Positions 7,195 through 14,307 of a stretch of DNA of 28,935 nucleotides are shown piece by piece. The first letter of the stretch is position 1. Each line of letters begins with the position of its first letter. The position numbers and the translations under genes are program-made. Source of the stretch: Oscillibacter sp. CAG:241 (GTDB taxonomy: Bacteria; Bacillota; Clostridia; Oscillospirales; Oscillospiraceae). The notes under the pieces were generated by a model. It did not search any database and was not told the DNA's origin. It worked only from the letters and a program-made list of their open reading frames with translations. The stretch covers positions 1 through 28,935 of the forward strand of contig FR884087.1 in NCBI GenBank assembly GCA_000435975.1, written 5' to 3'.

Positions 7195-8089
7195 CCTGTT
7201 CACCACGCAGGAGCAGCGGGACGCAGCCAAGCGGGATGTGGTGCTGGACCTTACGCTGGACCAGATCGGTGACTTCCCAAACCATCCCTTCAAGGTGCGG
7301 CAGGATGAAGCCATGATGGAGATGATGGAGAGCGTGCAGCTGCACGGCGTTCTGGTGCCGGGGCTGGTGCGGCAGCTGGCGGACGGCAGCTATCAGATGG
7401 TGTCGGGACACCGGCGCAAGCTGGCCAGCAGGCTGGCGGGGCTGGATACTCTCCCCTGCATCGTGCGGGACCTGACGGATGATGAAGCGATCATCGTCAT
7501 GGTGGACAGCAACCTCCAGCGGGAAAAGGTCCTGCCGTCAGAAAAGGCGTTTGCGTATAGAATGAAGCTGGAAGCCATGCGGAGACAAGGGAAACGGACA
7601 GACTTAACTTCTACACCAGTGGTGGAGAAGTTAAAGGGAAAAGATGCCTTGTCGTCTGCGATCATCGGTAAAGCAGCAGGTGATAGTTATGAGCAAGTTC
7701 GTCGCTACATCCGTCTCACCTACCTGCTCCCGGAGATTCTGGCAATGGTGGATGACAGCAAAATTGCCTTCCGGCCCGCCGTAGAGCTATCCTACCTTGC
7801 CGAAAAGGAACAGCGCATCCTCTATGATGCAATGGGTCACGCAGACTGCACCCCATCGCTGGCGCAGGCCATCAAGATGAAGTCCTTCAGCCGGGAGGGC
7901 AAGCTGTCAGAGGCGGTGATCCGCTCCATCATGGCGGAGGAAAAGCCCAATCAGAAGGAACAATTTCGGATACCCAAAGAGCGTATCAGCAAGTATTTCA
8001 AGCCGGGGACGCCCGCACGGACTATGGAGGATACGATCATCAAGGCACTGGACTATTACAGAAAGCGGCAAAGAGAGATCGAACGCTGA
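7151..8089 (+). CDS. parB: ParB/Spo0J family partition protein
   Basis: A 312-residue ParB-type protein. The N-terminal nuclease-like domain has LHGVLVPGLVRQ, the CTP-binding GHRRKLASRLAG and NLQRE boxes. A central helix-turn-helix region includes the SYEQVRRYIRLTYLLPEIL segment. It would bind parS-like sites and work with ParA. The start is TTG at 7151, supported by AAGGAGG 9 bases upstream inside parA and by the ParB-like N-terminus; the overlap implies coupled translation. It ends QREIER, close to the Arg-Glu-Arg tails of later ICE genes. Confidence 0.9.
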   Translation: MAKSNASGLLTSLDSLFTTQEQRDAAKRDVVLDLTLDQIGDFPNHPFKVRQDEAMMEMMESVQLHGVLVPGLVRQLADGSYQMVSGHRRKLASRLAGLDTLPCIVRDLTDDEAIIVMVDSNLQREKVLPSEKAFAYRMKLEAMRRQGKRTDLTSTPVVEKLKGKDALSSAIIGKAAGDSYEQVRRYIRLTYLLPEILAMVDDSKIAFRPAVELSYLAEKEQRILYDAMGHADCTPSLAQAIKMKSFSREGKLSEAVIRSIMAEEKPNQKEQFRIPKERISKYFKPGTPARTMEDTIIKALDYYRKRQREIER

Positions 8090-8235
8090 ATCTTCCGCCC
8101 AGGGGAAAGTCTGCCCATTGGACGGGCCGTGTGCCGGAGCCGGTTTTGCCGCTCCCCCCTCTCCACACCTCACCCCCTTCCTACCGGCTGTACCGGCTGA
8201 AAAAAGAACATCTCACAAGTCAACACCGTACAGAA

Positions 8236-8270
8236 AGCAGCATCCTTTTTCGGATGGTGCTTTTTATTTT
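8236..8270 (+). terminator. Intrinsic terminator immediately upstream of the adhesin gene
   Basis: AGCAGCATCC pairs with GGATGGTGCT (one mismatch) around TTTTTC, followed by a run of nine Ts with one A. It ends only 8 bases before the AGGAGG of the adhesin gene. It terminates parAB transcription, and any adhesin mRNA initiated upstream must read through it. The preceding stretch 8090-8235 holds a direct repeat TACCGGCTG TACCGGCTG near 8182-8199 and no gene. Confidence 0.75.
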
Positions 8271-8291
8271 TACTCTCAGGAGGTCAAACAA

Positions 8292-10856
8292 ATGAAAAAA
8301 CTCTATCGCAGAAGCATTTCCGGGCTGTTGGCCCTGCTGATCTGCTTCACCGCCATTCTCGGCAGTGGCGTGACAGCTTTTGCCGCTGCACCCACCGGAG
8401 AAATAGCGGATTCGTACTCGGTGGCGTTCCCCAGAGACGGGGACGCTGATCTGGATTACAGCGGCACATGGGGCCACGACGAGCTGCACTACATGAACGG
8501 CTGGACATCCGGCGAGGCAACATGGATGACCACGCTGCACACCATCGGCTCCTTCGACGGTCCGGCCTGCTACTGCATCGAACCGGGCGTTCCCCGCAAC
8601 CTGTACCGTTCCTACGAAAGCTATGGGGAGGACTATTGGGATTCTTTCCCTGCCGAGTATAACCGCACCATTGATGGCCAAACCATGAAAACGCTCCTCG
8701 GCCGCATCATGCAGTACGGCTATCAGGGAAATCTCTCCCTCGACTGGCGCTCTCAGAATGATGCCGACGCCGACAAGCTGGCCCACATGATGGCCACGCA
8801 GGTGCTGGTGTGGGAAACGGTGGTCGGGGAGCGGGATGCGGACTTCAATCACGTTGACCCCGGCAGCGCCGATGCCGTGAAGTCCGTCTACCGCACCTCC
8901 CATCCGCTCTATAGTCGGTTCTCTGCCTACTACGCCAGCATCGAGGCCAGCGTGAAAAAGCACACCGTCGTCCCCAGCTTCATGGACCGCAGTGAGGAAG
9001 CTGCACAGACGGTTGAACTGAGTTGGGACGGCGGCCGCTACACAGCTACCCTGACGGACACCAACGGCGTTCTGGGCGAATATGCTTTCTCTTCGGCCCA
9101 GTCGGATATGACCTTTGCAGTCGATGGGAACGACCTGACTATCTCTGCCGAGACGGCTCCCGCAGATGGTGTGACCATTACTGCCGTCAGAAACAACACC
9201 CGGCAGGGCGTGGTGGTCTGGAGCGACGGCCACTATGGCCCCGACGGCACCATGCAGGATGTCGTCACCTTCCGGGATACCGTCAGCGACCCCATGTACG
9301 CCTACCTGCACCTGAAGGTCGGCTATGGCAGCGTTAAGATCGTCAAAACCAGTGAGGACGGCGAGGTATCCGGCATCTCCTTCACCGTTTCCGGCAACGG
9401 TACGGAGCAGACCGTGATGACCAATGCAGACGGCGAAATGCAGCTCGATGATCTCCGCCCCGGCGCTTACACCGTGACGGAGCAGAGCAGTGACCGGTAT
9501 GAACCCCAAGAGGTGCGTCAAGTGACTGTGATCTCCGGTCAGGTCGCCACCGTGACCTTCCATAATACGCTGAAGCGGGGCAGTCTGGAGGTGGTCAAAA
9601 CCTCCGAGGATGGTCTGAACGAGGGCGTGAAGTTCCATCTGACCGGCACCTCCCTTGCAGGGCTTCCGGTGGACGAATACGCCGTGACCGGCAGCAACGG
9701 AAAAGCGGTGTTCACCGACGTGCTCATTGGCACGGATTATATCCTCTCCGAGATGGATACGGACATCCGCTATGTTGTCCCGGAGGACCAGACGACGGCG
9801 GTGGAGTGGAACATGGTCACGCAGGCGGAGGTCCACAATGTCCTGAAAAAGTGGAGCGCCACCGTCACCAAGCGGGATGCCGAAACAGGTCTGCCGCAGG
9901 GAGACGCTACGCTTTCCGGTGCCGTCTACGGCGTTTTCAAAGGCGAGGAACTGGTGGACACCTACATCACCGACGAAAGCGGCCAGTTTACCACCACGGA
10001 TTATGTCTGCGGAGACGATTGGACCATCCGGGAACTCTCCCCCAGCGAGGGTTATCTGCTGGACAATACCGTGTACCCGGTCGGCGCAGAGCCGCAGCGC
10101 TATACGGCAGAATATAATCCCATTGCGCTGGATGTGACCGAACAGGTCATCCGGGGCGGCGTGAACCTCACAAAGGTGGACAAGGACTACCCCGAAAACA
10201 AACTGGAAGGTGCCGTATTTGAGGTCTACCGCGACAGCAACGGCAACAAGGAGTTTGACGCCGAGGATGAGCTGCTTGGCACGATGGATGAACTGGGCGG
10301 CGGTGAGTACACCCTGACCGGCCTCTGCTACGGCGGCTATTTTGCAAAGGAAACCAAGGCCCCGGAGGGCTTTTATCTGGACGAGAACGCCTACTATTTT
10401 GCCATCACCACGGACGGCGAAACCGTGACCGTGGAAAATGAAGCCGGAAAGGGCTTTGTCAATGCGGCGCAGGTGGGGTCGCTCCGGATCGTCAAGACCT
10501 CCTCGGATGGGAAGCTGGCGGGCTTTTCCTTCCGTGTTACCGGGGCCAACGGCTATGACCAGGTGCTCCAGACCGATGCAGAGGGTGTCATTTTCATCGA
10601 GGGTCTGCGCATCGGGGATTACACCGTGTCCGAGGTGCGGGACGGCAGTTCGGACGGGTATCTCCTCCCGGCTGACAAGATGGCATCCGTTTACGAGGGA
10701 GCCGTAACGGAGGTGGAGATGCACAACGAAAAGAAGCCCACGCCGGAGGTGCCGCAGACCGGAGATAGCAGCCATGCGGCGCTGTGGATGGGCCTGCTGG
10801 GCCTTTCCTGCATCGGCGCTGTGACTGTACTGCTGATGCGCAAGCGCAAAAAATAA
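8292..10856 (+). CDS. LPXTG-anchored adhesin with thioester and Cna_B/SpaA domains
   Basis: An 854-residue surface protein. Residues 1-31 form a signal peptide (basic start, hydrophobic core, AFA cleavage site). Residues about 55-240 resemble a thioester (TQXA) domain: CYCIEPG (C93/C95) and TQVLVWE (Q170) are the expected Cys-Gln partners of an internal thioester that can bond covalently to a target surface. Five Cna_B/SpaA-type beta domains follow, starting near residues 345, 428, 522, 623 and 730, each with a strand like SVKIVKTSEDG or VNLTKVDKD and a C-terminal ET/EL Glu region typical of intramolecular isopeptides. The end has a sortase signal VPQTG (820-824), a membrane helix and RKRKK. 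AGGAGG precedes the ATG at 8292; upstream in-frame codons lack a signal peptide. It probably mediates mating-cell or host attachment. No sortase gene is in the window. Confidence 0.88.
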   Translation: MKKLYRRSISGLLALLICFTAILGSGVTAFAAAPTGEIADSYSVAFPRDGDADLDYSGTWGHDELHYMNGWTSGEATWMTTLHTIGSFDGPACYCIEPGVPRNLYRSYESYGEDYWDSFPAEYNRTIDGQTMKTLLGRIMQYGYQGNLSLDWRSQNDADADKLAHMMATQVLVWETVVGERDADFNHVDPGSADAVKSVYRTSHPLYSRFSAYYASIEASVKKHTVVPSFMDRSEEAAQTVELSWDGGRYTATLTDTNGVLGEYAFSSAQSDMTFAVDGNDLTISAETAPADGVTITAVRNNTRQGVVVWSDGHYGPDGTMQDVVTFRDTVSDPMYAYLHLKVGYGSVKIVKTSEDGEVSGISFTVSGNGTEQTVMTNADGEMQLDDLRPGAYTVTEQSSDRYEPQEVRQVTVISGQVATVTFHNTLKRGSLEVVKTSEDGLNEGVKFHLTGTSLAGLPVDEYAVTGSNGKAVFTDVLIGTDYILSEMDTDIRYVVPEDQTTAVEWNMVTQAEVHNVLKKWSATVTKRDAETGLPQGDATLSGAVYGVFKGEELVDTYITDESGQFTTTDYVCGDDWTIRELSPSEGYLLDNTVYPVGAEPQRYTAEYNPIALDVTEQVIRGGVNLTKVDKDYPENKLEGAVFEVYRDSNGNKEFDAEDELLGTMDELGGGEYTLTGLCYGGYFAKETKAPEGFYLDENAYYFAITTDGETVTVENEAGKGFVNAAQVGSLRIVKTSSDGKLAGFSFRVTGANGYDQVLQTDAEGVIFIEGLRIGDYTVSEVRDGSSDGYLLPADKMASVYEGAVTEVEMHNEKKPTPEVPQTGDSSHAALWMGLLGLSCIGAVTVLLMRKRKK

Positions 10857-10860
10857 GCGT

Positions 10861-10893
10861 CAAGGGGGCGGTCGGATTGGCCGCCCCCCTTGG
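10861..10893 (+). terminator. GC-rich terminator hairpin after the adhesin gene
   Basis: CAAGGGGGCGG pairs with CCGCCCCCCTTG with one bulged C, starting 4 bases after the stop. No long T run follows. Its sequence is almost the same as the hairpin at 11165-11196, suggesting duplication. Confidence 0.7.
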
Positions 10894-11164
10894 ACTGAAA
10901 AGCACTTTTTAATGCGAACCGATAACAGCAGACGGGTATTCATTAACATGCTGTCGGAATGCTGCTTATTTGAATGTTTCACTACCACATGACAAGTTTC
11001 ATTTTGCGCCGAAACAATAGAGGAAAAGTTGAAACAAAAGGTAGTGCTGGAAACGCTGCCCCCCATGCTGGACATTCAGTGTGGGGGCAGTTTCATGGAG
11101 TGGAACAAATCGTCGCAGTGTCGGTCTTGTGTTTGCACTCCTGCATTTTCAAAAAACGAATCCC
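10894..11164. other. Gene-free interval between two near-identical hairpins
   Basis: No frame here has both a ribosome binding site and a recognisable product. A third hairpin can form at about 11058-11092 (CTGCCCCC with GGGGGCAG). A frame from 11029 encodes a short Cys-rich peptide (CRSCVCTPAFS) that then runs out of frame across the next gene, so it may be a decayed gene or chance. The stretch may hold the promoter and leader of the downstream operon. Confidence 0.4.
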
Positions 11165-11196
11165 AAGGGGGCGGCCGCATTGGCCGCCCCCTTTTT
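11165..11196 (+). terminator. Perfect terminator hairpin abutting the PAPS-reductase-like operon
   Basis: A perfect 12-bp stem, AAGGGGGCGGCC with GGCCGCCCCCTT, around GCATT is followed directly by a T tract. It ends 14 bases before the AAGGAG of the next gene, leaving no room for a promoter in between. The operon must therefore be reached by readthrough. Confidence 0.85.
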
Positions 11197-11221
11197 ACAT
11201 ACCGAAGCGAAAGGAGACGGA

Positions 11222-12034
11222 ATGGGTATGAGCAATCAAACGGAAGAAAAGGAACTGTTCCATGCGGTATCCCTGTCCGGCGGCAAAGACAGCACCGCTA
11301 TGCTGCTGCTCATGATTGAGCGAGGACTGCCGATTGATGCGGTCCTGACAGCAGATACGGGCATGGAATTCCCGGAAATGTATGAGCATTTACAAAAGCT
11401 GGACGACTATCTGTTTGCAGAGCGAGGGTTGCATCTGACGTGGCTGCACCATCCAAAGGGCTTTGAGTGGCTAATGTTTGAGGAAAAGAAGCAGCGACCG
11501 GCCAGCATTGAAAACCGGCAGCGGCTGGGTGTTTCTCTATACGGAAACGGCTGGCCCGGTCCCCGTGTGCGCTGGTGTACGGGGCAACTGAAAACACATC
11601 TCATCCACAAGGAGATCAACCGGCTGAAAGGACAATACAAGGCCGTGAGTTATGTGGGGATCGCCGCAGATGAGCCGAAGCGGATCAAAAATGAGCGCTA
11701 TCCGCTGATGGATTGGGGAATCACGGAGAAAGAAGCCCTGCGAATCTGCTATGACCGTGGCTACGATTTTGGCGGACTGTATCAGATCTACCGCCGCTGT
11801 TCCTGCTGGTGCTGCCCGTTGCAGGGCATCGGTGAACTGCGAAAACTCCGGCAGCATCACCCGGAGTTATGGGAGCGGCTGCGGGAAATGGACAAACGGG
11901 CGTTGGCGCAGTTCGGTCCCGGCCCGCTGGGGCAATTCAAGAAGGATTGGAGCGTGGAGCGGTTGGAACAGCGATTTGCGGCAGAAACGCAGCAGCTTTC
12001 TATTTCATCCTTGCAGAAGGAGCGTGAACGATGA
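11222..12034 (+). CDS. PAPS reductase-like PP-loop protein
   Basis: A 270-residue protein of the phosphoadenosine phosphosulfate reductase/adenine nucleotide alpha-hydrolase fold. The PP loop SGGKDST is at residues 19-25, followed by DAVLTADTGMEFPEMYEH, typical of this family. A WCTGQLK segment (C119) and a dense cluster CSCWCCP (C193, C195, C197, C198) could bind a metal or iron-sulfur cluster. True assimilatory CysH enzymes sit with sulfate genes; here there are none, and no dndBDE genes, so a role in nucleic acid or nucleotide modification is possible but unproven. The ATG at 11222 has AAGGAG 5 bases upstream; ATG 11228 is an alternative. It opens the long coupled operon and ends KERER. 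Confidence 0.8.
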   Translation: MGMSNQTEEKELFHAVSLSGGKDSTAMLLLMIERGLPIDAVLTADTGMEFPEMYEHLQKLDDYLFAERGLHLTWLHHPKGFEWLMFEEKKQRPASIENRQRLGVSLYGNGWPGPRVRWCTGQLKTHLIHKEINRLKGQYKAVSYVGIAADEPKRIKNERYPLMDWGITEKEALRICYDRGYDFGGLYQIYRRCSCWCCPLQGIGELRKLRQHHPELWERLREMDKRALAQFGPGPLGQFKKDWSVERLEQRFAAETQQLSISSLQKERER

Positions 12035-12426
12035 TGTATCGAGAACCGAGTGATTCCCCTTGGGGCCTTGTTGTGCGCTGCGACACCCTTTTTCCCGGTG
12101 TGTATAGCGTGTCCACGGCAGGCCACGGAGGGATCATGGTCCAAATCGACGCAACTCGGCAGTTGCTGTCCCCGGAGGCCCAGGCAGTCGGCTTTCAGGC
12201 AGGCGGATATCTGAATTTTGAGGAGGACTGCGATGCGCCGGTGGTCCTGCGGGAACTGATGGACAGCGGCATCATCGCACCCCGGACGGATAACTACTTC
12301 CGCCCCGGCGAATATGAAGCCTGCATTGACCGGAGCCTGCAGCACTGGAACCCGGCCTATTGGCAAGCACGGCAGGAACGGCTCTCTGTACGGGAGGCAA
12401 AAGCGGCAAAGGAGCGTGAACGGTAA
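12031..12426 (+). CDS. Small ICE protein resembling DUF7007
   Basis: A 131-residue protein with the pattern SPWGLVV...GVYSVSTAGHGGIMV near the N-terminus and an acidic middle (LNFEEDCDAPVVLRELMD). I associate this SPWG / VST-GHGG layout with the DUF7007 family of mobile-element proteins, of unknown function; the match is from memory and not certain. Its ATG overlaps the previous stop by 4 bp, with GGAG supplied by codons for the KERER tail of the upstream protein. It also ends AKERER. Cytoplasmic; no membrane segment. Confidence 0.65.
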   Translation: MMYREPSDSPWGLVVRCDTLFPGVYSVSTAGHGGIMVQIDATRQLLSPEAQAVGFQAGGYLNFEEDCDAPVVLRELMDSGIIAPRTDNYFRPGEYEACIDRSLQHWNPAYWQARQERLSVREAKAAKERER

Positions 12427-13382
12427 TGGACTATGTAATCAAGATCATGGCCCCGGCGGAGCGCAATTACTGTTATACCGACAGCCAGCAGCTCGACAAA
12501 CAGACCGGCTGCATCGGCCATCTGCGGGGCGATATGGACAAAAGCGGCAACGGCTTTTTCACCTCATGGTGGGATCATTGCCCGGAGCTGAAAACACAGG
12601 TGTTCAAGGACGAATTTGACGATTTTATCAATGCCCTGCGTTTTGATGATCGCTATGGCGGCATTTTCAAAAACCGCAGCAGCCTTTCCAGATACTGTTA
12701 TGAACATAAAGAAAGTGTGTTTGCCGAGGATTTCATTCCGCAGTATGGATTCCGGGTGGATACACCGGAGCACGCTTATCTCCTGCGGCTGAACCCTATG
12801 CAGGGGGATTATAACCTGTATGTCTACTGCTATCGCCGGGAAGCACTGGACCGGCATTTGAAAAACGCCGAGCGTGGCATCTGCTTTGTGGACCCGCAGG
12901 GAAAGACACTGTTCCGCATCCCGGATGGGGACAGCATCCGTGTGCTCAGGCCGGATGGCACGCAGCATGACCACATCTGCCGGTATATCGACGACCACCG
13001 GGCCGAAATCGGCAGCGGGCATCTGTATGGCATGGTGCAGTTTGCCCAGCAGATGGAGCAAACGGGCAGCACCTTCGTGCCGCTTCGCTCGTCACTCCCG
13101 AAGCAGTGCTACTCACTCCTGCTGGACACCGGAAATGTGGTGATCCTGAAACGGGGCGAAACCGGCTATTACAAGACGGACATTCCCCACACCTCAAAGG
13201 AGGAAGCCCGTGCCATCGTGGAGGAATATAACCGCAAGCTGGGCGTGACCCGTGCGCAGGAGGAGGCCATGAAGGGCGGCTCCATGTTCGGTTTTGATAA
13301 GCCCATTGCCAACCCCGCCAACTACGATGCACAGGGACAACCGTTGAAGCGCAGGGAGAAAGATCGAGGTGACGCAAGATGA
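12426..13382 (+). CDS. Unrecognised ICE protein, 318 aa
   Basis: A soluble 318-residue protein beginning MDYVIKIMAPAERNYCYTDS. It contains many aromatic residues and a stretch (about residues 75-140) rich in Tyr and Cys (RYCYEHKES, YNLYVYCYRRE). No catalytic motif is recognised. The start overlaps the previous stop by one base (TAATG) and the next ATG overlaps its stop by 4 bp, so it is embedded in a coupled operon. Similar proteins are common in Clostridia ICEs next to the giant helicase, but no function can be assigned. It ends DRGDAR, a weaker version of the Arg-terminated tail. Confidence 0.7.
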   Translation: MDYVIKIMAPAERNYCYTDSQQLDKQTGCIGHLRGDMDKSGNGFFTSWWDHCPELKTQVFKDEFDDFINALRFDDRYGGIFKNRSSLSRYCYEHKESVFAEDFIPQYGFRVDTPEHAYLLRLNPMQGDYNLYVYCYRREALDRHLKNAERGICFVDPQGKTLFRIPDGDSIRVLRPDGTQHDHICRYIDDHRAEIGSGHLYGMVQFAQQMEQTGSTFVPLRSSLPKQCYSLLLDTGNVVILKRGETGYYKTDIPHTSKEEARAIVEEYNRKLGVTRAQEEAMKGGSMFGFDKPIANPANYDAQGQPLKRREKDRGDAR

Positions 13383-13918
13383 ACGAACAGAAGCACATTA
13401 TCTGGAGCAGCGATGTGGACTACGAGGACTGGCGGGCGGATCTGGAGGAGCAGTACCCCGACCTCTCCGAGCAGGAACGGATGGAGTTGATGGTCGAGCA
13501 GAACAACGACTATCTCGATGACGAGCGGTGTAATCTGAACATTCAGCTTTCCCGCCCCATTCTGCTGATCGCAGACATCGGCCGCTGGGACGGGCGCTAT
13601 CCCGGCTATGCCGAGATCAAAAGCGGCAACATCCGGGACTGCCTGTACTCCGAGATGGATGATTCCACATGGTATGTGGACCGGCTGGGCGACCTGCGCT
13701 GCGATGCCGTACATCACGACGGCACAAACCACTATCTCTACCGGGCTTATAAAGAGAATGTTAGCGAAACGCAGATCGACCGGCTGAAAGAAAAGCTATA
13801 CAGCGGCACTGCCACCCGCGGCGACGTGACCCGTGTGACCAAGCGCTTGGGCGACGAGATCGGGCGGGTCTACGGCTGGCGGTTTCCGTCCAGCCGGGAA
13901 GCGGTGCGGGAACGATAA
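13379..13918 (+). CDS. Unrecognised ICE protein, 179 aa
   Basis: A 179-residue acidic protein starting MNEQKHIIWSSDVDYEDWRA, with a central region (RPILLIADIGRWDGRYPGY, then DSTWYVDRLGDLRCDAVHHDGTNHY) that looks like a compact beta domain. No enzymatic motif is recognised. It is translationally coupled to the preceding gene by a 4-bp overlap and followed after 15 bp by the LPD28-like gene. It ends REAVRER, sharing the Arg-Glu-Arg tail even though the next gene has a separate ribosome binding site. I recall similar proteins in Clostridia ICEs, of unknown function. Confidence 0.7.
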   Translation: MNEQKHIIWSSDVDYEDWRADLEEQYPDLSEQERMELMVEQNNDYLDDERCNLNIQLSRPILLIADIGRWDGRYPGYAEIKSGNIRDCLYSEMDDSTWYVDRLGDLRCDAVHHDGTNHYLYRAYKENVSETQIDRLKEKLYSGTATRGDVTRVTKRLGDEIGRVYGWRFPSSREAVRER

Positions 13919-13933
13919 GAGGAGGAGAGCGCT

Positions 13934-14299
13934 ATGACCGTTGACGCAAGAGAAGAACGCTTTGAATTGGTGGAGGTGTTGGGCCACCCCATGCTCTTTA
14001 CCTGCCTTCGGGTAGACCGCAGCACGGTGCCCAATGGGCTGTACCTCTATGAGGTGCGGAACGATGATGACCAGTGCGGACTTCCCGTGGAGATCGGCCG
14101 CTGGGTCATGGTCAACCATTGGGGCACGCTGCTGTCCACCGTACCCATTGCGTTGGAACCGAGTCCCCATATCAACAACGCCTACCGGAGCATCGACCCG
14201 GAGAAGGATTGGAACTACACCGGAGAGCCGTGGACGGTACGGGAATATATGGACAACTACCTGCCGAAAAAGGAGCGGGAGAAGCCGAGAGAACGATAG
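13934..14299 (+). CDS. LPD28-like domain protein
   Basis: A 121-residue protein that appears to be a single domain: PMLFTCLRVDRSTVPNGLYLYEVRNDDD, then EIGRWVMVNHWGTLLS, then a Tyr/Trp-rich C-terminal part. This matches my memory of LPD28, a domain found in large polyvalent proteins of mobile elements, function unknown. GAGGAGG lies ahead of the ATG. The stop TAG overlaps the ribosome binding site of the giant gene. It ends EKPRER. Confidence 0.65.
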   Translation: MTVDAREERFELVEVLGHPMLFTCLRVDRSTVPNGLYLYEVRNDDDQCGLPVEIGRWVMVNHWGTLLSTVPIALEPSPHINNAYRSIDPEKDWNYTGEPWTVREYMDNYLPKKEREKPRER

Positions 14300-14307
14300 G
14301 AGGGCCT

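Noticed and set aside
8220..10775. Minus-strand open frame of about 850 codons opposite the adhesin gene
   Set aside because: It is a shadow of the adhesin coding sequence with no recognisable domains, while the plus strand shows a signal peptide, Cna_B repeats and a sorting signal.
11029..11319. Small frame with a Cys-rich segment before the PAPS-reductase-like gene
   Set aside because: It lacks a good ribosome binding site, passes through a terminator hairpin and runs out of frame into the next gene; at most a decayed remnant.
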